NCBI RefSeq assembly: GCF_002161355.1 | Contig: NZ_NFHL01000001.1 | Coordinates: 620,001 to 684,000, forward strand | Length of the DNA stretch: 64,000 nt | Source: Lachnoclostridium sp. An76 | Lineage (GTDB): Bacteria > Bacillota > Clostridia > Lachnospirales > Lachnospiraceae | Direction of reading: 5' to 3' | Part shown: positions 59,866 through 64,000 of the stretch, in pieces | Layout: each line of letters opens with the position of its first letter | Position numbering within the stretch: the stretch's first letter is position 1 | Notes under the pieces: model-generated | Seen by the model: the letters and a program-made list of their open reading frames with translations, nothing else | What the model was told of the DNA's origin: nothing | Databases searched by the model: none | Made by a program: the position numbers and the translations under genes

Positions 59866-60378
59866 TCAGAATGTTAGCAAAAAAGCAATCGCAGCTACTA
59901 CTCCGACCGCAATAAATACAAGAGCAATAACAGCAACTCTAACTAAACAACCATTGGCAAAAGATTTTTGCTTATTCGGGTTATGACTATATTGCATATT
60001 TTTTTGATCTTTTAGCGCTTGTACCTCCTCTTCCCGACAGCCTCCATCAGCATTACTTTTTTCCAACAATGCAATCGGATCCTGCCCTGAAAAAATACGT
60101 TCATAAAAATTCCGCATATTCTTTAAATCAGATTCGCTACTTATTTGATAGTCATCTGTATCATGTGCGATCCTGTTTCTTATCCAGCGCAGATGTTTTA
60201 ACAGCTTATAATCCGTATTCCAGGAAAGAATCGAGTCTGCCCCTCTGCAGGATCGACTTTCCATATCCTCGATATATCTGCTGACTCCGTTTTTGCTGGA
60301 ATACATATCAGAACAAAGCCGATCTAATCTTTTATATTCTTCAAAAAACTCATTGTCCAATGGTCCCACTTTTCTCAC
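59866..60378 (-). CDS. HEPN-like helical protein with C-terminal membrane anchor, function unknown
   Basis: A 170-residue protein. The N-terminal 115 residues are helical and contain LKHLRWIRNRIAHD, an R-x4-H motif like that of HEPN ribonuclease domains. A charged linker (GGCREEEVQALKDQKNMQ) leads to a single C-terminal membrane helix (VRVAVIALVFIAVGVVAAIAFLL). RNase activity is an inference from one motif. Base composition is more AT-rich than the neighbours. It is ahead of the truncated repeat copy and shares the interval with tRNA-Ser. Confidence 0.7.
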   Translation of the reverse strand: MRKVGPLDNEFFEEYKRLDRLCSDMYSSKNGVSRYIEDMESRSCRGADSILSWNTDYKLLKHLRWIRNRIAHDTDDYQISSESDLKNMRNFYERIFSGQDPIALLEKSNADGGCREEEVQALKDQKNMQYSHNPNKQKSFANGCLVRVAVIALVFIAVGVVAAIAFLLTF

Positions 60379-60387
60379 CTTCCCAAA

Positions 60388-60439
60388 TCAAAAATATCCC
60401 ATGCTCCCGCCCGCACTAAAACAAGCAAAAACATGGGAT
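60388..60439 (-). terminator. Terminator downstream of tRNA-Ser
   Basis: The minus strand has ATCCCATG pairing with CATGGGAT over 28 bases, followed by ATTTTTGATTT. It starts six bases after the tRNA 3' end. Confidence 0.6.
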
Positions 60440-60444
60440 AGAAA

Positions 60445-60530
60445 CGGAGACGGAGGGATTCGAACCCTCGTGCCCCGGAGGGCAAACGCATTTCGAGTGC
60501 GCCCCGTTATGACCACTTCGATACGTCTCC
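60445..60530 (-). tRNA. tRNA-Ser (anticodon CGA)
   Basis: An 86-nt class II tRNA on the minus strand. The acceptor stem GGAGACG pairs with CGTCTCC and discriminator G. The anticodon arm is GCGCA-CTCGAAA-TGCGT with anticodon CGA (codon UCG). A long variable arm (TGCCCTCCGGGGCA) typical of serine precedes the T arm GAGGGTTCGAATCCCTC. CCA is not encoded. Confidence 0.95.
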
Positions 60531-60574
60531 TCATTTGCTGCCGTGTATATTCTTTATTTAAACACAGCTTCTAT

Positions 60575-60667
60575 ATTATAGCAGAGCTATGCATAAAAAG
60601 GAAGACCCAAATCTCAATTTGATCATCTTTCCGGCAACAGTCCAGCCATCAAGCTGTGCGGGTTTCC
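60575..60667. repeat. 93-bp direct repeat, left copy (target duplication of the IS)
   Basis: Identical to 62629-62721 over its whole length, beginning ATTATAGCAGAGCTATGC and ending GTGCGGGTTTCC; flanks differ immediately outside. Confidence 0.9.
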
Positions 60668-60703
60668 CGGGAGTTTGACAGTTTAATAATAGAAAAATAC
60701 CTT

Positions 60704-60730
60704 GCAGGCCGCATAAAACCTGCTTTTTTT
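60704..60730 (+). terminator. Terminator at the left end of the IS
   Basis: GCAGG/CCTGC stem with a 10-base loop and seven T, upstream of the transposase promoter. Confidence 0.75.
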
Positions 60731-60806
60731 GTGTCAATTTTTTAGTTTTTATATATGTTATTTTATGTTATTGTATGATATAATAAGGGATAAGGAGGGA
60801 TCAGCT

Positions 60807-62534
60807 ATGAATCTTCACATATCAAAATCAAAAAACGCAGAGTCATTTTATATCTGCAAATCTTTCGTAAAAGCAAATGGCAGTACTTCTTCTATGATTG
60901 TCCGCAAGCTGGGAACTTTAGAACAGCTTTTAGTCGAGCACGGCCCGACAAGAGATGATGTTCTTACTTGGGCAAAGAATGAAGTGAAAATAGAAACCGA
61001 AAAATATAAAAAGGAAAAAGAAGCCAAAACAGTGTTGATCCCCTTTCACGCAGACAGGCAGTTAGACTATGGCAAGCAGGTCTTTTACCGGGGCGGCTAC
61101 CTTTTTCTCCAATCGATCTATTATCAGATGCAGATGAATAAGATCTGCCGGAAGTTAAAACAAAAATATAAGTTTAAATATGACATCAACGCAATCCTTT
61201 CCGATTTGATCTACGCAAGGATCCTGGAGCCTTGCAGCAAACGTGCTTCTTACAAGACCGCATTAGAGTTTTTAGAAAAACCATCCTACAAACTTCACGA
61301 TGTATACCGTGCGCTGGATGTCCTCGGGGCTGAATGTGACCTGATCCAGGCGGAGGTCTATAAAAACAGCCATTTCATGGGTCAAAGGAATGATAAGATC
61401 CTTTATTACGACTGCACGAATTATTATTTTGAGATTGAACAGGAAGACGGCAGCAAGAAATATGGGAAGGGGAAGGAACACAGACCGAACCCGATCATCC
61501 AAATGGGACTTTTCATGGACGGGGATGGGATCCCCCTTGCGTTTTCTCTCTTCCCGGGAAATGCAAACGAGCAGACATCGCTGAAGCCACTGGAGAAGAA
61601 AGTGCTTAGTGATTTCGGATGCCAGAAATTCATTTATTGCAGCGATGCCGGGCTGGGTTCGGAATCCATCCGGGAATACAACCATATGGGGGAAAGGGCT
61701 TATATCGTAACCCAGTCGATCAAAAAGCTGAAGAAAGAAGAAAAAGAATGGGCGCTGAGCCCGCAGGGGTTTAAACGGGTCTCCGATGACGAGCCTGTCG
61801 ATATCACGAAACTTCCGGAAGATGACAAAGGGCTTTATTACAAGGATGAACCATATACCACTAAGAAACTGCACCAACGCTTGATCATCACTTATTCTCC
61901 AAAGTATGCCCTGTATCAGAAATCCATCCGTGATACACAGGTGGAACGGGCACAAAAAATGCTGGATTCGGGAAAAGCGAAAAGGAACCGTAAGAATCCG
62001 AATGACCCGGCGCGTTTTATCGGAAAGAAGGCTGTTACAAAAGATGGGGAGGCTGCGGATATCAAACAGTATCTGGATGAGGATAAGATTGCGGAAGAGG
62101 CGCAGTATGATGGGCTCTATGCAGTATGCACGGATCTTTTGGATGATGAGGTCGGTGATATTTTAAAAGTAAGTGAGGGGAGGTGGCAGATCGAGGAATG
62201 CTTCCGGATCATGAAAACAGATTTTTCTGCAAGACCGATCTATTTACGGGAAGAGAACCGGATCAAGGCACATTTCCTGATCTGTTTCCTCGCATTAACC
62301 GTCTACCGTTATCTTGAGAAAAAACTGGATTCAAAATATACCTGTGAAGAATTGCTGGATACCCTAAAAGGAATGAATTTCGCCGGGATACAGGAGCAGG
62401 GATTCATCCCGCTGTATCGGCGGGAAAAGATTACTGATGACCTTCATGAAGCCTGCGGTTTCCGGACAGACTACCAATTCATAACTAAAAGTAAAATGAG
62501 AACAATCCAGAAAAAAAGCAAAGGGAAGGAATAA
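60807..62534 (+). CDS. IS1634-family DDE transposase
   Basis: A 575-residue transposase. N-terminal DNA-binding part with SFVKANGSTSSMIVRKLGTLEQL; DDE catalytic core with first Asp in ILYYDCTNYYFE, second Asp in FIYCSDAGLGS and Glu in WQIEECFRIMKTDF (the YREK-like region of IS4 relatives). The insert between second Asp and Glu is long and lysine-rich, as in IS1634. The ATG at 60807 follows AAGGAGG; TATAAT lies at 60778-60783. Complete and without frameshift, so probably active. Confidence 0.94.
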   Translation: MNLHISKSKNAESFYICKSFVKANGSTSSMIVRKLGTLEQLLVEHGPTRDDVLTWAKNEVKIETEKYKKEKEAKTVLIPFHADRQLDYGKQVFYRGGYLFLQSIYYQMQMNKICRKLKQKYKFKYDINAILSDLIYARILEPCSKRASYKTALEFLEKPSYKLHDVYRALDVLGAECDLIQAEVYKNSHFMGQRNDKILYYDCTNYYFEIEQEDGSKKYGKGKEHRPNPIIQMGLFMDGDGIPLAFSLFPGNANEQTSLKPLEKKVLSDFGCQKFIYCSDAGLGSESIREYNHMGERAYIVTQSIKKLKKEEKEWALSPQGFKRVSDDEPVDITKLPEDDKGLYYKDEPYTTKKLHQRLIITYSPKYALYQKSIRDTQVERAQKMLDSGKAKRNRKNPNDPARFIGKKAVTKDGEAADIKQYLDEDKIAEEAQYDGLYAVCTDLLDDEVGDILKVSEGRWQIEECFRIMKTDFSARPIYLREENRIKAHFLICFLALTVYRYLEKKLDSKYTCEELLDTLKGMNFAGIQEQGFIPLYRREKITDDLHEACGFRTDYQFITKSKMRTIQKKSKGKE

Positions 62535-62558
62535 ATTACTATAGTTCGAAACAACGGA

Positions 62559-62604
62559 AAAAATCGCTGCACCCCGGTAAACACAAGGGATACAGCGATT
62601 TTTT
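62559..62604. terminator. Terminator after the transposase gene
   Basis: AAAAAATCGCTG pairs with CAGCGATTTTTT over 22 bases; works on either strand. Confidence 0.85.
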
Positions 62605-62628
62605 CTTCCAATAACTGTCAAAGACAGG

Positions 62629-62721
62629 ATTATAGCAGAGCTATGCATAAAAAGGAAGACCCAAATCTCAATTTGATCATCTTTCCGGCAACAGTCCAGC
62701 CATCAAGCTGTGCGGGTTTCC
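62629..62721. repeat. 93-bp direct repeat, right copy
   Basis: Exact match of 60575-60667. Together with the left copy it represents the duplicated intergenic sequence between tRNA-Ser and comEC. Confidence 0.9.
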
Positions 62722-62764
62722 GAATGGTTCGTCTGGACTGCTGCTCTTTCCGGCTGCATCATAC

Positions 62765-64000
62765 TTAAGATTTTTTCCGCACATATCCGGACAGCTTCAC
62801 TTTCTGTCCATCTGTCCGGACAGTGAGAGTACCATTCTCCTGGGTAGAATACACACTGCATCCCGCTTCCCTCAGCCGCTCCAAAGTCTCTTCATGCGGA
62901 TGCCCGTACCGGTTGTCCACGCCCGCGGAGATCACAGCGACTTTCGGCTGGGCTGCTTTGAGAAATTCCGCTGTAGTGGAATCGCATGATCCGTGATGCG
63001 CTGCTTTGAGCACGTCGCATTGCGGGAGTTTTCCTTCTTTATAAAGGGATTCCTCACCCTTTCCTTCCACATCCCCGGTGAGGAGCATGCAAAACTCTCC
63101 GTACGTCAGTTCCAGGACCAGCGACGCTTCGTTTCCGGGTTCTAGTTTTGTGCCCTCCACGGGACCCAGACATTTCAATTCGGTCTTTCCGGTTTTTTCC
63201 GTGATCTTATCTCCTGCCCTCATGACTGCTGTCCTTGTTCCATTTTTCCTTGCTGTCTCTGCCAGTTCCAGCAGTTTCTCATCAAGATATCCCTCTGAAG
63301 GCAGTACGAGATTCCTGATGCGGACTCCCAGGTCCTGGTTTTCGAGAAGCTCCCTGATCCCATTGATATGGTCCTCGTCCCCGTGTGTGGCAAATACATA
63401 ATCCAGAGTATCCACAGCATTCGCCAGAAGATACGGCTCGATCCGGTATATCCCCGCTGAGGACACATCACTGCTGCCGCCGTCCACGAGATAATCCTCC
63501 TGGTCTCCTCTTATATAGATGCAATCCCCCTGTCCCACATCCAGCACTGCTGCCCGGATCCCTTCTTCACTTTTACAGCCCAGACGGCAGGCTGCCGCCA
63601 TCCCCACAGCGCACACTACGAGCAGGATGCCGGGAATACGAAAGACGCCGCCTTTCCTGCCATCTTCTGATTTCTGGCGGAGATAATAAAAAATCCCGCA
63701 GAGGATCCCCAGTACCGCATAATATCCGGCCAGCCAGGCAATATCCGGTTTTCCTGTCACAAACCGGCTTCCCGGGAGCGCTCCCGCAGCACCGCAGAGG
63801 CAGTCGTACATCCAGAGCACTGCTTTGCTCGCCTGGAGCACTGCTCCGCCCAGGCTGTCAGACATAAGCGTCAGCACAGACCCGATGATGCCGGATGCCA
63901 TTGCCACGGGCATGACCGGGATCACGAAGAGATTCAGCAGCACAGAGTAAGGCGGGATCTCAAAATAGAAATACAGCACCGGGCCGAGAAGCAGGACATT
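62765..64000 (-). CDS. comEC: Competence protein ComEC/Rec2 (partial, N-terminus outside the window)
   Basis: Channel protein for DNA uptake. About 412 codons are visible and the frame is open at base 64000. The segment begins in the Competence membrane domain (EIPPYSVLLNLFVIPVMPVAMASG), has a further helix pair, and ends in the metallo-beta-lactamase domain: VLDVGQGDCIYIRG, FATHGDEDHINGI (HxDxDH), LLTGDVEGKGEE and LKAAHHGSCDS. The N-terminal OB-fold and several helices lie beyond the edge. Other competence genes are not in the window. Confidence 0.92.
   Translation of the reverse strand, partial: NVLLLGPVLYFYFEIPPYSVLLNLFVIPVMPVAMASGIIGSVLTLMSDSLGGAVLQASKAVLWMYDCLCGAAGALPGSRFVTGKPDIAWLAGYYAVLGILCGIFYYLRQKSEDGRKGGVFRIPGILLVVCAVGMAAACRLGCKSEEGIRAAVLDVGQGDCIYIRGDQEDYLVDGGSSDVSSAGIYRIEPYLLANAVDTLDYVFATHGDEDHINGIRELLENQDLGVRIRNLVLPSEGYLDEKLLELAETARKNGTRTAVMRAGDKITEKTGKTELKCLGPVEGTKLEPGNEASLVLELTYGEFCMLLTGDVEGKGEESLYKEGKLPQCDVLKAAHHGSCDSTTAEFLKAAQPKVAVISAGVDNRYGHPHEETLERLREAGCSVYSTQENGTLTVRTDGQKVKLSGYVRKKS

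Larger units (their letters stand above)
60668..62628 (+). mobile_element. IS1634-like insertion sequence (IS4 superfamily), 1961 bp
   Basis: Bounded by the 93-bp direct repeats. Terminal inverted repeats share TTTGACAG at position 7 (left end CGGGAGTTTGACAG, right end complement CCTGTCTTTGACAG; 10 of 14 match). It contains one intact transposase gene, a terminator just inside the left end that shields it from outside transcription, and a terminator after the gene. The perfect duplication and intact gene suggest a recent insertion. It lies between tRNA-Ser and the end of comEC and breaks no gene. Confidence 0.9.

Noticed and set aside
60575-62721. tRNA-Ser plus direct repeats as an integrative-element attachment site
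   Set aside because: The repeats do not include tRNA sequence, and the interval holds only a transposase with its own inverted ends, so an IS target duplication explains it.

Overview
The window is chromosomal DNA of a Gram-positive anaerobe of the Clostridia, most likely family Lachnospiraceae. The evidence is a Gram-positive-type PolC, a rho-rpmE-DUF1385-prmC-prfA block, small lineage proteins (DUF4364, DUF4854-like, DUF2325), strong AGGAGG ribosome binding sites and a moderate-to-high GC content. I cannot name the genus from sequence alone. Both edges cut a gene: polC on the left and comEC on the right.

Layout. 1-3.9 kb: polC, ispG and a small membrane-anchored protein (minus strand). 4.1-4.9 kb: a DUF368 membrane protein. 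5.5-13.6 kb: a long minus-strand housekeeping run (rho, rpmE, DUF1385, prmC, prfA, a DUF2156 protein, an aminotransferase, hisC). 13.8-16.4 kb: malic enzyme, a radical SAM protein and a DUF4364 protein (plus). 16.4-20.4 kb: rarA, tcdA, a polysaccharide deacetylase and an AraC regulator. 20.5-23.3 kb: galK-galT of the Leloir pathway. 23.8-26.4 kb: a BlaI/BlaR1-like sensor whose extracellular part appears to be an RCC1 propeller. 26.6-31.4 kb: small regulators, membrane proteins and a ferredoxin pair. 32.2-38.5 kb: a cyclic-di-GMP/exopolysaccharide locus (diguanylate cyclase, GT2, cellulose-synthase-like GT with PilZ domain, GT-C-like membrane protein). 38.7-42.2 kb: a GntR-controlled double ABC transporter operon. 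42.2-45.6 kb: the feo iron uptake locus with a DtxR-type regulator. 45.7-47.3 kb: ldh and ferritin. 47.4-56.4 kb: a sodium symporter, an ABC exporter, a GarR-like reductase, a left-handed beta-helix protein, topB and galM. 56.6-60.5 kb: ppk1, a patatin, a HEPN-like membrane protein and tRNA-Ser(CGA). 60.6-62.7 kb: an IS1634-like insertion sequence flanked by a 93-bp direct repeat. 62.8-64 kb: comEC.

The most unusual content is not a protein. Five copies of a foldback repeat family (about 4932-5537, 23345-23823, 29188-30146, 47347-47415 and a partial copy at 59724-59850) share terminal inverted repeats built on CTGTATTTG-GGGGAGCC and, in the larger copies, a four-tier nested hairpin. Seven of the eight ends of the four complete copies coincide with, or lie one base from, the stop codon of a flanking gene, so the elements form the 3' ends of these transcription units. 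I do not recognise the family.

Other points. A 14-bp TTAG-N6-CTAA dyad recurs at feoA, feoB and the DUF2325 gene, suggesting one metal regulon. The IS carries an exceptionally long target duplication, as known for IS1634. Two gene pairs look frameshifted (BlaR1/RCC1 and GT2/GtrA). Several 15- to 36-bp minisatellites lie in or at the ends of coding sequences, including one inside the release-factor methyltransferase prmC.
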